From Pseudomonas simiae (GTDB lineage Bacteria > Pseudomonadota > Gammaproteobacteria > Pseudomonadales > Pseudomonadaceae): a DNA stretch of 64,000 nucleotides. Positions within the stretch are counted from its first letter, which is position 1. The number at the start of each line of letters is the position of its first letter. The notes beneath the pieces were generated by a model. It was not told where the DNA came from and searched no databases. It saw only the letters and a list, made by a program, of their open reading frames with translations. Made by a program: the position numbers and the translations under genes. The DNA lies in NCBI RefSeq assembly GCF_900111895.1, contig NZ_FOKB01000007.1, forward strand, positions 1 through 64,000. Reading direction: 5' to 3'. Below are positions 51,619-62,694 of the stretch, in pieces.

Positions 51619-53538
51619 TTAGACGTCAGCTGCGGGGCCGCCGATCGGAGTTTCAGGGCGTTCATTCTGAACCACTGGCGGCGTGCCAGAGGTGCCTGAA
51701 CCGCCTTCCCAATCGCGAGGCTCACGAGGTACGCGACCGGCCATGATGTCGTCAATCTGGTCGGCATCAATGGTCTCGTACTTCATCAGCGCATCCGCCA
51801 TGGCATCCAGCTTGTCGCGGTTATCCGTGAGGATCTGCTTGGCCGTGCCGTAGCACTGGTCAATGATGCTGCGCACTTCGGAGTCGATCAGCTTGGCCGT
51901 CTCACCGGAGAAGCTAGCGTTTTGACCACCACCGCCGCGCCCCAGGAATACCTCACCTTCTTCTTCGGCATACATCAACGGGCCGAGTTTCTCCGACAAG
52001 CCCCACTTGGTCACCATGTTCCGTGCAATCTGGCTGGCACGCATGATGTCGTTGGAAGCACCGGTAGTGACACCGTCGAAGCCCAAGGTCATTTCTTCAG
52101 CAATCCGACCGCCGTACAACGAGCAGATCTGACTGATCAGGGCACGCTTGGAGAGGCTGTAACGATCCTCTTCCGGTAGGAACATCGTGACGCCCAGCGC
52201 CCGACCACGAGGAATGATCGACACCTTGTAGACCGGGTCGTGCTCGGGCACAACGCGACCGACAATGGCGTGACCGGCTTCGTGATAAGCGGTGTTCTGC
52301 TTCTCTTTCTCGGACATGACCATGGATTTGCGCTCGGCGCCCATCATGATCTTGTCTTTCGCCAATTCGAACTCTTTCATTTCAACGATGCGCTTGCCGG
52401 TACGGGCCGCAAACAGCGAAGCCTCGTTGACCAGGTTGGCCAGGTCGGCACCGGAGAACCCAGGCGTACCACGCGCAATCACGGCCGGAGCCACATCGTC
52501 GCCCATTGGTACTTTGCGCATATGTACTTTCAGGATCTGTTCGCGGCCACGGATATCCGGCAAGCCAACTACAACCTGACGGTCGAAACGGCCCGGACGC
52601 AGCAACGCAGGGTCCAGTACATCCGGACGGTTGGTTGCAGCGATAACGATGATGCCATCGTTCATTTCAAAGCCGTCCATCTCAACCAGCAACTGGTTAA
52701 GGGTCTGCTCACGCTCGTCATGACCGCCGCCCATGCCGGCACCACGATGGCGACCAACGGCGTCGATTTCATCGATAAAGATGATGCAGGGCGCGTGTTT
52801 CTTGGCCTGTTCGAACATGTCGCGAACACGGCTGGCACCGACACCGACGAACATCTCAACGAAGTCAGAACCGGAAATGGTGAAGAAAGGCACCTTGGCT
52901 TCACCGGCAATCGCCTTGGCCAGCAAGGTTTTACCAGTACCCGGAGGACCGACCATCAGTACGCCGCGAGGAATGCGACCGCCCAGGCGCTGGAACTTGC
53001 CCGGATCACGCAGGAACTCGACCAGCTCGCCCACTTCTTCCTTCGCTTCGTCGCAACCGGCAACGTCAGCCAGGGTCGTTTTCACCTGATCTTCGGAAAG
53101 CAGGCGCGCCTTGCTCTTGCCGAAGCTCATCGGCCCACCCTTGCCTCCCGCACCGCCTTGCATCTGGCGCATGAAGAACATGAACACGGCGATGATCACC
53201 AGGATCGGGAAGCTGGCTACCAGCAACTGGGTCCAGATGCTCTGCTGCTCAGGCTGCTTGCCTTCGACAACCACGTGGTTATCGACCAGGTCGCCGATAA
53301 GACCGTTGTCCTGGATGGCCGGACGAATGGTCTTGAAGCTATCGCCATCATTGCGTTTGCCGGTGATCACATAGCCATCAACCGCTACGCGCTCGACCTT
53401 GCCATCCTTAACTTGCTGGATGAAGTCGGAATAGTTGAGGGTCTGCGGCTCGTTAGGGCTGGAGAAGTTGTTCATCACCGTCACCAGGACAGCCGCGATG
53501 ATCAACCACAGGATCAGATTCTTTGCCATATCGTTCAA
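51619..53538 (-). CDS. ftsH: ATP-dependent zinc metalloprotease FtsH
   Basis: A 639-residue membrane-anchored AAA protease that degrades proteins such as LpxC and the heat-shock sigma factor. Two membrane helices (about 8-25 and 103-123) flank a periplasmic loop. Walker A GPPGTGKT, Walker B FIDEID, the second region of homology, and zinc site HEAGH are intact. The TTG start at 53538 has GAGGG seven bases upstream. An ATG three codons later is the alternative. Confidence 0.96.
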   Translation of the reverse strand: MNDMAKNLILWLIIAAVLVTVMNNFSSPNEPQTLNYSDFIQQVKDGKVERVAVDGYVITGKRNDGDSFKTIRPAIQDNGLIGDLVDNHVVVEGKQPEQQSIWTQLLVASFPILVIIAVFMFFMRQMQGGAGGKGGPMSFGKSKARLLSEDQVKTTLADVAGCDEAKEEVGELVEFLRDPGKFQRLGGRIPRGVLMVGPPGTGKTLLAKAIAGEAKVPFFTISGSDFVEMFVGVGASRVRDMFEQAKKHAPCIIFIDEIDAVGRHRGAGMGGGHDEREQTLNQLLVEMDGFEMNDGIIVIAATNRPDVLDPALLRPGRFDRQVVVGLPDIRGREQILKVHMRKVPMGDDVAPAVIARGTPGFSGADLANLVNEASLFAARTGKRIVEMKEFELAKDKIMMGAERKSMVMSEKEKQNTAYHEAGHAIVGRVVPEHDPVYKVSIIPRGRALGVTMFLPEEDRYSLSKRALISQICSLYGGRIAEEMTLGFDGVTTGASNDIMRASQIARNMVTKWGLSEKLGPLMYAEEEGEVFLGRGGGGQNASFSGETAKLIDSEVRSIIDQCYGTAKQILTDNRDKLDAMADALMKYETIDADQIDDIMAGRVPREPRDWEGGSGTSGTPPVVQNERPETPIGGPAADV

Positions 53539-53729
53539 TTAACTACCCTCTGAAGCAAGCTCCGCTACTGGCGCGCGCTTCGCATGATATTCACCGGCCT
53601 AACTTACTACATTACCTACAACTCTGGCAGGCGCCGTCTGTAACCCTTTGTGAAACTTTGACTACACAATATTCGTAAAGCTTCGTGACGAAAGCGACAT
53701 AAAAAAACCTATCGACTCCCTTCAAACCT

Positions 53730-54380
53730 TCAAAGACGCTCATCACTGGCGGCGCCTTCAATGCCGCGGAACCCCCGCGCCAACAAATACTGCTCGCGAG
53801 ACCGGTCCCGAGAAGAGTCCGGTTTGCGCATCTGCACCTTGTCGAACAGCTTGCGAATGTTCTTGTGGTACTCGTCGAAGCCTTCACCCTGGAAGACCTT
53901 GACCAGGAAATCACCCCCCGGACGCAATACCCGACCCGCCAGATCCAGTGCCAACTCGCACAGGAACATGGCTCGCGGCATATCAACAGCCGGTAATCCA
54001 CTCATATTGGGGGCCATGTCAGAAATCACAAGGTCCACTTGCGAATTTCCTACAGCTTCCAGGATCTCGGCCAGGACAGCGTCCTGGGTAAAGTCGCCGT
54101 GCACGAAGGTCACGTCCGGGATGCTGTCCATCTCCAGGATATCGGAAGCAATCAAGCGGCCTTGCCCACCAATCAGACGACTGGCCACTTGGGACCAGCC
54201 ACCCGGGGCGGCGCCCAGGTCGATAACGCTCATGCCGGGGCGGAACAATTTGTCCTTGTCCTGGAGCTCCAGCAGCTTATAGCTGGCCCGGGAACGGTAG
54301 CCGTCCTTTTGCGCCTTTTTGACGTAAGGATCGTTGAAATGTTCTTGTAGCCACTTAAGGCTGGTTTTGGAACGGGCCAC
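53730..54380 (-). CDS. rlmE: 23S rRNA (uridine(2552)-2'-O)-methyltransferase RlmE
   Basis: A 216-residue FtsJ-type enzyme that methylates U2552 in the A-loop of 23S rRNA. The SAM motif is VIDLGAAPGGWSQV. The K-D-K-E tetrad can be followed through RASYKLLEL, ISDMAP and FLVKVFQGEG. It is divergent from yhbY across 106 bases and 191 bases before ftsH, the order found in E. coli. Confidence 0.96.
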   Translation of the reverse strand: MARSKTSLKWLQEHFNDPYVKKAQKDGYRSRASYKLLELQDKDKLFRPGMSVIDLGAAPGGWSQVASRLIGGQGRLIASDILEMDSIPDVTFVHGDFTQDAVLAEILEAVGNSQVDLVISDMAPNMSGLPAVDMPRAMFLCELALDLAGRVLRPGGDFLVKVFQGEGFDEYHKNIRKLFDKVQMRKPDSSRDRSREQYLLARGFRGIEGAASDERL

Positions 54381-54486
54381 GGGCCACCTCGAAAAATAAA
54401 ACGGGTCGTGATTAACTGGGCGGTCCCGGACTCGCTCGGGTAAACTGGCCGCCGCTTTTTACAAGATCAGACGCAGGGGTCAGATT

Positions 54487-54795
54487 ATGCCGCTCACTCA
54501 AGAGCAGAAGAAACAGTACAAATCCATTGGCCACCATCTGAAACCAGTTCTGATTGTGGCAGATAACGGTTTGACTGAAGGTGTGTTAGCCGAATTCGAA
54601 CGTGCGCTGAACGATCATGAACTGATCAAGATCAAGGTCAACATCCTTGACCGCGAAGCGCGCCTGGCTGCCATTGCGGAACTGTGCAAGGTAGGCAAAG
54701 CTGACCTGGTCCAGGTCATCGGCAAGATGGCGCTGCTGTATCGCAAGAACTTCAGCGTCAACAAGCAACTGTCGAACGTACACCGCTTCAAGTAA
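54487..54795 (+). CDS. yhbY: Ribosome assembly RNA-binding protein YhbY
   Basis: A 102-residue CRS1-YhbY (CRM) domain protein that binds pre-50S particles. Signatures are the start MPLTQEQKKQYKSIGHHLKP and the GxxG-type loop. This is the only plus-strand gene in the right part of the window. Convergent with the DUF4149 gene. Confidence 0.94.
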   Translation: MPLTQEQKKQYKSIGHHLKPVLIVADNGLTEGVLAEFERALNDHELIKIKVNILDREARLAAIAELCKVGKADLVQVIGKMALLYRKNFSVNKQLSNVHRFK

Positions 54796-54804
54796 TAAAA
54801 AGGG

Positions 54805-55209
54805 TCACGGGCGTGCTTCGCGCGCCCCGCCACTCCATCCGGGTGCAGGCTGTAAAACCAGGACCAGGCCGGAAAACCCTAGCACAAGATAGCTGAATAG
54901 CTGCCAGCGCAACGCTTCCGGCAGCCAGACATGCACAATGCAATACATTGCACACGCATACAGCGCCATCAACAGCAGTTGCCCGCGAATATCCCGCCAC
55001 AAACTCCCCAAGCCCTCGGTCTTGACCAGCACCAATACCTGGAGCGTCACGCACGCCGCCGCAAAACCCACCAGCAACGCACTGAGCAATCCATCGATCT
55101 CATCGATCAGCAACGGCGCCAGGCCAATCAAGCCCAGCGCAGGCAATACGCCGATGTGCAACAACCACAGGCCACCCACCCAAAGCATCTGAGAGAGCTG
55201 CCAAAGCAT
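54805..55209 (-). CDS. DUF4149-type membrane protein
   Basis: A 134-residue protein with four hydrophobic helices, matching DUF4149 by its first helix (MLWVGGLWLLHIGVLPALGL). Function unknown. The start is uncertain: ATG at 55209 directly abuts a GC-rich hairpin (55210-55232) with no ribosome-binding site, and another ATG lies seven codons downstream. A longer frame into greA is unlikely. It lies after greA, as in other pseudomonads. Confidence 0.75.
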   Translation of the reverse strand: MLWQLSQMLWVGGLWLLHIGVLPALGLIGLAPLLIDEIDGLLSALLVGFAAACVTLQVLVLVKTEGLGSLWRDIRGQLLLMALYACAMYCIVHVWLPEALRWQLFSYLVLGFSGLVLVLQPAPGWSGGAREARP

Positions 55210-55232
55210 GGCGCCCGCACGAAGCGGGCGCC
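55210..55232 (-). terminator. GC-rich hairpin after greA
   Basis: GGCGCCCGC (55210-55218) pairs with GCGGGCGCC (55224-55232) around a five-base loop. It starts 5 bases past the greA stop and touches the ATG of the next gene. There is no T-run. Confidence 0.65.
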
Positions 55233-55237
55233 GCCTT

Positions 55238-55710
55238 TCAGACGTGACGAACTTCAACAATCTCGTACTCGGTCACGCCGCCAGGCGTTTTAACAGACAC
55301 CACATCGCCCTCTTCCTTGGCAATCAAGGCGCGGGCGAGCGGAGAACCGACAGAGATTTTGCCGAGTTTGAAGTCAGCTTCATCTTCGCCAACGATGTGG
55401 TAGACCACGCTTTCGTCAGTCTCAACATTAGCGATTTCCACGGTAGTGCCGAAAATCACCTTGCCGGTCTTTGGAATGGTCGTCACGTCGATGACCACCG
55501 AGTTCTGCAGGCGGCCTTCGATATCACGGATCCGCGCCTCGACCATACCTTGCTGCTCACGAGCAGCGTGGTATTCAGCGTTTTCCTTCAAGTCACCCAG
55601 CTCACGGGCCGTACCGATGTCCTGGCTCAGCTTTGGACGTACGACCTTGGTCAGATGGGCGTGCTCCTCTTCCAGGGCCTTGAAGCCCTGGACAGTCATT
55701 GGGTATTTGG

Positions 55711-55714
<4 letters not shown>
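55238..55714 (-). CDS. greA: Transcription elongation factor GreA
   Basis: A 158-residue factor that restarts backtracked RNA polymerase. The coiled-coil with the tip acidic pair lies in GDLKENAEYHAAREQQ. The C-terminal FKBP-like part ends SVKTPGGVTEYEIV. Its start overlaps the carB stop by four bases, so it belongs to the carAB operon, as known in Pseudomonas. Confidence 0.97.
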
Positions 55715-58932
<3,218 letters not shown>

Positions 58933-58991
58933 GGGTTTGTCACTCAAATCCGCAGGTCAGTCGGCAAGCCGTCTTGAACAATCTTTGATGA

Positions 58992-59030
58992 GCCTGCGGG
59001 GGCCACCGGTCTCCGGGGCCGCCCGCAGGC
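58992..59030 (-). other. Stem-loop between carA and carB
   Basis: GCCTGCGGG (58992-59000) pairs with CCCGCAGGC (59022-59030) with a GC-rich inner loop. It has no T-run and lies just after the carA stop. A role in mRNA stability is likelier than termination. In PAO1, as I recall it, an extra gene sits in this gap; here it is only 105 bases. Confidence 0.55.
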
Positions 59031-59037
59031 CGCTCAG

Positions 59038-60174
59038 TCAGCGTCGCTTGGCCATCTCATTGATGAAACGGTCGAACAGCGGCGCTACGTCGTTCGGGCC
59101 CGGGCTCGCTTCAGGGTGGCCCTGGAAGCTGAACGCGCTCTTGTCGGTGCGCTCGATGCCCTGCAGGGAACCGTCGAACAGCGACTTGTGAATGGCGCGC
59201 ACGTTGCTCGGCAGGGTTGCTTCATCTACCGCAAAACCGTGGTTCTGGCTGGTGATCATCACAACGCCAGTGTCCAGGTCTTGAACCGGGTGGTTGGCAC
59301 CGTGGTGGCCGTGACCCATTTTCAGGGTCTTGGCGCCGGAGGCCAGGGCCAGCAGCTGGTGACCAAGGCAGATACCGAAGACCGGAATCTCGGTTTCCAG
59401 TACGTCCTTGATCGCCTGGATGGCGTAGTCGCATGGCTCAGGGTCACCTGGGCCGTTGGACAGGAATACACCGTCCGGTTGCAGGGCGAGCACGTCGCTG
59501 GCCGGGGTTTGCGCCGGCACCACGGTCACGCGGCAGCCTCGCTCGACCAGCATGCGCAGGATGTTGTATTTAACGCCGTAGTCGTAGGCGACTACGTGGT
59601 AGGGCAGGTCAGCGGCGTCGATGGTTGCATGGCTGTCGGTCTTCAAGTCCCAGACAGTGGAGCGCCACTCGTACTTCTCTTTAACGCTGACGACTTTCGC
59701 CAGGTCCATGCCTTTCAGGCCTGGGAAACCTTGCGCCGCGGCAATCGCCGCCTCTTCGGAGATATTGTCACCGACCATGATGCAGCCATTCTGCGAGCCT
59801 TTTTCACGCAGGATGCGCGTGAGGCGGCGCGTATCGATACCGGCGATCGCCACAACGTTGTTGGCTTTCAGGTAATCGGACAGCGACATCGTGTTACGCC
59901 AGTTGCTCGCAACGAGTGGCAGGTCACGAATCACCAGACCGGCCGACCAGACACGATCAGACTCGACATCTTCCGGTGTAGTACCGGTGTTGCCGATGTG
60001 CGGATAGGTCAGGGTAACGATCTGTTGGGCGTAGGAAGGATCGGTAAGGATTTCCTGATAGCCGGTCATGGCAGTGTTAAACACTACCTCTCCAACGGTC
60101 TGACCGTCGGCTCCAATGGCTTCGCCGCGAAAAATGCTGCCATCAGCAAGGGCGAGTATGGCTGGCTTAGTCAA
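59038..60174 (-). CDS. carA: Carbamoyl-phosphate synthase small subunit
   Basis: A 378-residue glutamine amidotransferase that supplies ammonia to CarB. The class I triad is visible: cysteine in FGICLGHQLLAL, and histidine and glutamate in GHPEASPGP. The start is TTG at 60174, with GGGAGGT five bases upstream. Homologues in Pseudomonas also use UUG. A terminator-like hairpin lies 46 bases upstream. Confidence 0.96.
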   Translation of the reverse strand: MTKPAILALADGSIFRGEAIGADGQTVGEVVFNTAMTGYQEILTDPSYAQQIVTLTYPHIGNTGTTPEDVESDRVWSAGLVIRDLPLVASNWRNTMSLSDYLKANNVVAIAGIDTRRLTRILREKGSQNGCIMVGDNISEEAAIAAAQGFPGLKGMDLAKVVSVKEKYEWRSTVWDLKTDSHATIDAADLPYHVVAYDYGVKYNILRMLVERGCRVTVVPAQTPASDVLALQPDGVFLSNGPGDPEPCDYAIQAIKDVLETEIPVFGICLGHQLLALASGAKTLKMGHGHHGANHPVQDLDTGVVMITSQNHGFAVDEATLPSNVRAIHKSLFDGSLQGIERTDKSAFSFQGHPEASPGPNDVAPLFDRFINEMAKRR

Positions 60175-60219
60175 GAAGACCTCCCGTAAATAAAGCCTGA
60201 AAGGGCGATCGCAGGTTGT

Positions 60220-60257
60220 AAAAAAGCGGAGTGACGTATGGACACGTCACCCCGCTT
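60220..60257 (-). terminator. Terminator-like hairpin in the carA leader
   Basis: AAGCGGAGTGACGT (60224-60237) pairs with ACGTCACCCCGCTT (60244-60257), with one mismatch. The complement of 60220-60225 gives six T on the minus strand. It lies in the mRNA leader between the likely promoter and the start codon, so it could be a transcription attenuator of carAB. Confidence 0.75.
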
Positions 60258-60386
60258 CTTCACTGAATTATTCTGCGCGCTTTTAGTGGACACACTAAAG
60301 CTGTAGCTTACAGAAAAAGGCTTTTTTGGTCCACCGCTAATGAGCCTTAAAGGCAGGGGAATGCGACAGGACGTCGCTTAGCGGGT

Positions 60387-60424
60387 AAAAACGGGGCCTA
60401 AGCATAAGCTTGAGGCCCTGTTTT
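60387..60424 (-). terminator. Intrinsic terminator of dapB
   Basis: AAAACGGGGCCT and AGGCCCTGTTTT arms (about 60387-60399 and 60413-60424) with one G-U pair, and a T-run on the minus strand. It begins 9 bases past the dapB stop. The carA promoter must lie between it and 60257. TGGACC and TAAGCT with 17 bases between them (about 60305-60335) are a weak candidate. Confidence 0.85.
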
Positions 60425-60433
60425 AGCTACTGA

Positions 60434-61240
60434 TTAGTGCAGATCCAGCACATCGCGCATGTCGTACAGACCCGGCTCGCGCCCCTCCAACCAGAGCGCA
60501 GCACGTACCGCTCCCTTGGCAAAGGTCATGCGGCTGGAGGCCTTATGCGTGATTTCCAGACGCTCACCTTCAGTGGCGAACAATACGGTGTGATCACCCA
60601 CCACGTCACCGCCGCGCACGGTCGCAAAACCAATGGTGTCGCGTGCACGCGCGCCGGTGTGGCCTTCGCGACCGTACACCGCGACTTTCGACAGGTCGCG
60701 ACCCAGTGCATCGGCAATCGCTTCACCCATGCGCAGCGCGGTGCCCGAAGGCGCGTCGATCTTGTGGCGATGGTGAGTCTCGATGATTTCGATATCCGCT
60801 TCATCACCCAGCACGCGCGCCGCCAGATCCAGCAACTTGAGCGACAGATTCACACCGACACTAAAGTTGGCGGCGAAGACGATAGGAATATCCTTGCCCG
60901 CCTCCTCCAACAATTGCTTCTGCTGAGCAGTCAAACCCGTGGTACCGATCACCATTGCCTTGCCCGCCTTACGGCAGAACGCCAGGTTTTTCAGCATCAC
61001 GTCCGGCAGGGTGAAATCGATCAACACATCGAACTCATCCGCTACCTGCTCCAGGCTGCCGGACAACGACACACCGATGCGCCCCAACGAGGCCAACTCG
61101 CCCGCGTCCGCACCAATCAACGTGCTGCCCGGACGAACGATCGCCGCAGTCAGGCCGGAAGCCGGCGAGCGCTGCTGCACCGCTTCGACCAGCGTCTTGC
61201 CCATGCGCCCGGCAGCGCCCATTACGGCTATACGTCGCAT
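60434..61240 (-). CDS. dapB: 4-hydroxy-tetrahydrodipicolinate reductase
   Basis: A 268-residue reductase of lysine and diaminopimelate synthesis. It has the N-terminal dinucleotide loop MGAAGRMGK and the active-site signature ETHHRHKIDAPSGT. The ATG at 61240 has AAGGA seven bases upstream. A TTG two codons earlier is rejected. Ten bases after dnaJ. Confidence 0.97.
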   Translation of the reverse strand: MRRIAVMGAAGRMGKTLVEAVQQRSPASGLTAAIVRPGSTLIGADAGELASLGRIGVSLSGSLEQVADEFDVLIDFTLPDVMLKNLAFCRKAGKAMVIGTTGLTAQQKQLLEEAGKDIPIVFAANFSVGVNLSLKLLDLAARVLGDEADIEIIETHHRHKIDAPSGTALRMGEAIADALGRDLSKVAVYGREGHTGARARDTIGFATVRGGDVVGDHTVLFATEGERLEITHKASSRMTFAKGAVRAALWLEGREPGLYDMRDVLDLH

Positions 61241-61250
61241 ACTCAATTCC

Positions 61251-62375
61251 TTACAGGTCGCCGAAGAAGCGCTTCACACCATCGAAAAAGCCTGCAGTTT
61301 TTGGCGAGTGAGAGTCATCACCCTCCATCGAGCTGCGGAATTCTTCAAGCAGTTCGCGCTGACGGCGATTCAGGTTGACCGGCGTCTCTACCGCCACACG
61401 ACACATCAAGTCCCCAGCACCGCCACCGCGCACCGGCGCAACGCCTTTGCCACGGATACGGAACTGCTTGCCGGTCTGAGTGCCTTCAGGAATCTTGAGC
61501 TTGACCCGACCATCAAGGGTAGGAATTTCGAGCTCGCCGCCCAAGGCTGCATCGACAAAGCTGATCGGCACTTCACAGAACAGGTGCTTGCCGTCGCGCT
61601 GGAAGATCGAGTGCTCGCGCACGTTGATCACTACATACAGGTCGCCCGTCGGACCACCCTGAGTACCAGCCTCGCCCTCACCCGACAGGCGAATACGGTC
61701 TCCGGTGTCCACGCCCGCCGGCACTTTCACCGCCAGGGTTTTGTACTCTTCGACACGACCTTCGCCGTGGCAGGAATCGCACGGATCGGAAATGATCTTG
61801 CCCTGGCCATGGCAGCGCGGGCAGGTCTGCTGCACAGAGAAGAAGCCCTGCTGCATGCGAACTTGACCAATACCGCCACACGTTGGGCAGGTGATCGGCG
61901 AAGAGCCTTTCTTGGCACCCGAACCATCGCACGGCTTGCAGTTGACCAGCGTCGGCACACGGATGTTGACGCTGGTGCCGCGCACGGCTTCTTCCAGGTT
62001 CAATTCCAGGGTGTAGCGCAAATCACTACCACGCTGGGCGCCACCACGCTGACCACCTCGACCACCGCCGAAGAAGTCGCTGAATACGTCGCCGAAAATA
62101 TCGGAGAAGTTCTGACCGCCAAACCCGGCACCGCCGCCACCCATGCTTGGGTCGACACCGGCATGACCATACTGGTCGTAGGCCGCACGCTTGTTGGGAT
62201 CAGACAGACATTCGTAGGCCTCATTGGCCTCTTTGAACATTTCTTCGGATTCTTTGCTATCCGGATTACGGTCCGGGTGGTGCTTCATCGCCAGACGACG
62301 GTAGGCCTTCTTCAGGTCCGTCTCGCTGGAGCCGCGCTCCACACCCAATACTTCGTAATAGTCACGCTTTGCCAT
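61251..62375 (-). CDS. dnaJ: Chaperone protein DnaJ
   Basis: A 374-residue Hsp40 co-chaperone that stimulates DnaK ATPase. The J domain has HPD in MKHHPDRNPDS. A glycine-rich linker follows, then four CxxCxGxG zinc motifs (CKPCDGSG, CPTCGGIG, CPRCHGQG, CDSCHGEG) and the substrate-binding C-terminal domains. Starts MAKRDYYEVLG at 62375. Confidence 0.97.
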   Translation of the reverse strand: MAKRDYYEVLGVERGSSETDLKKAYRRLAMKHHPDRNPDSKESEEMFKEANEAYECLSDPNKRAAYDQYGHAGVDPSMGGGGAGFGGQNFSDIFGDVFSDFFGGGRGGQRGGAQRGSDLRYTLELNLEEAVRGTSVNIRVPTLVNCKPCDGSGAKKGSSPITCPTCGGIGQVRMQQGFFSVQQTCPRCHGQGKIISDPCDSCHGEGRVEEYKTLAVKVPAGVDTGDRIRLSGEGEAGTQGGPTGDLYVVINVREHSIFQRDGKHLFCEVPISFVDAALGGELEIPTLDGRVKLKIPEGTQTGKQFRIRGKGVAPVRGGGAGDLMCRVAVETPVNLNRRQRELLEEFRSSMEGDDSHSPKTAGFFDGVKRFFGDL

Positions 62376-62623
62376 AAGTCTTTGCACTCTTAAGGACGTT
62401 CAGCCAGACCCTCCTGAGCCCGACTAAACTCGTTGAGCCCCAATACAGGCCCGGACCCAACTCACGTCAATTCAACGATCCTGGTCATAACTACTTTTTT
62501 AGCCAGGTATCCGGCCAAAAATGCGGTATTTACTGCTCGGAAAGCAGGAGCATTCCCGATCACACCGCCAGCATCCGAACGCTGTCGCATACTGTAAAAA
62601 TTCGCATACCCCAGACACGCCAA

Positions 62624-62643
62624 CGCGGGAGCAAGCTCCCGCG
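62624..62643. repeat. Short REP-like palindrome between dnaK and dnaJ
   Basis: CGCGGGAGC (62624-62632) pairs with GCTCCCGCG (62635-62643) around two bases. It resembles the GGGAGC core of the REP at 27016-27047. The rest of 62376-62694 (319 bases) holds a second small stem (ACCGCT / AGCGGT, about 62662-62677) and no ORF I can support. Confidence 0.55.
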
Positions 62644-62694
62644 CGGCGACATCCTACCAGTCACCGCTTGATAGCGGTCAACCGGGCGACCAAG

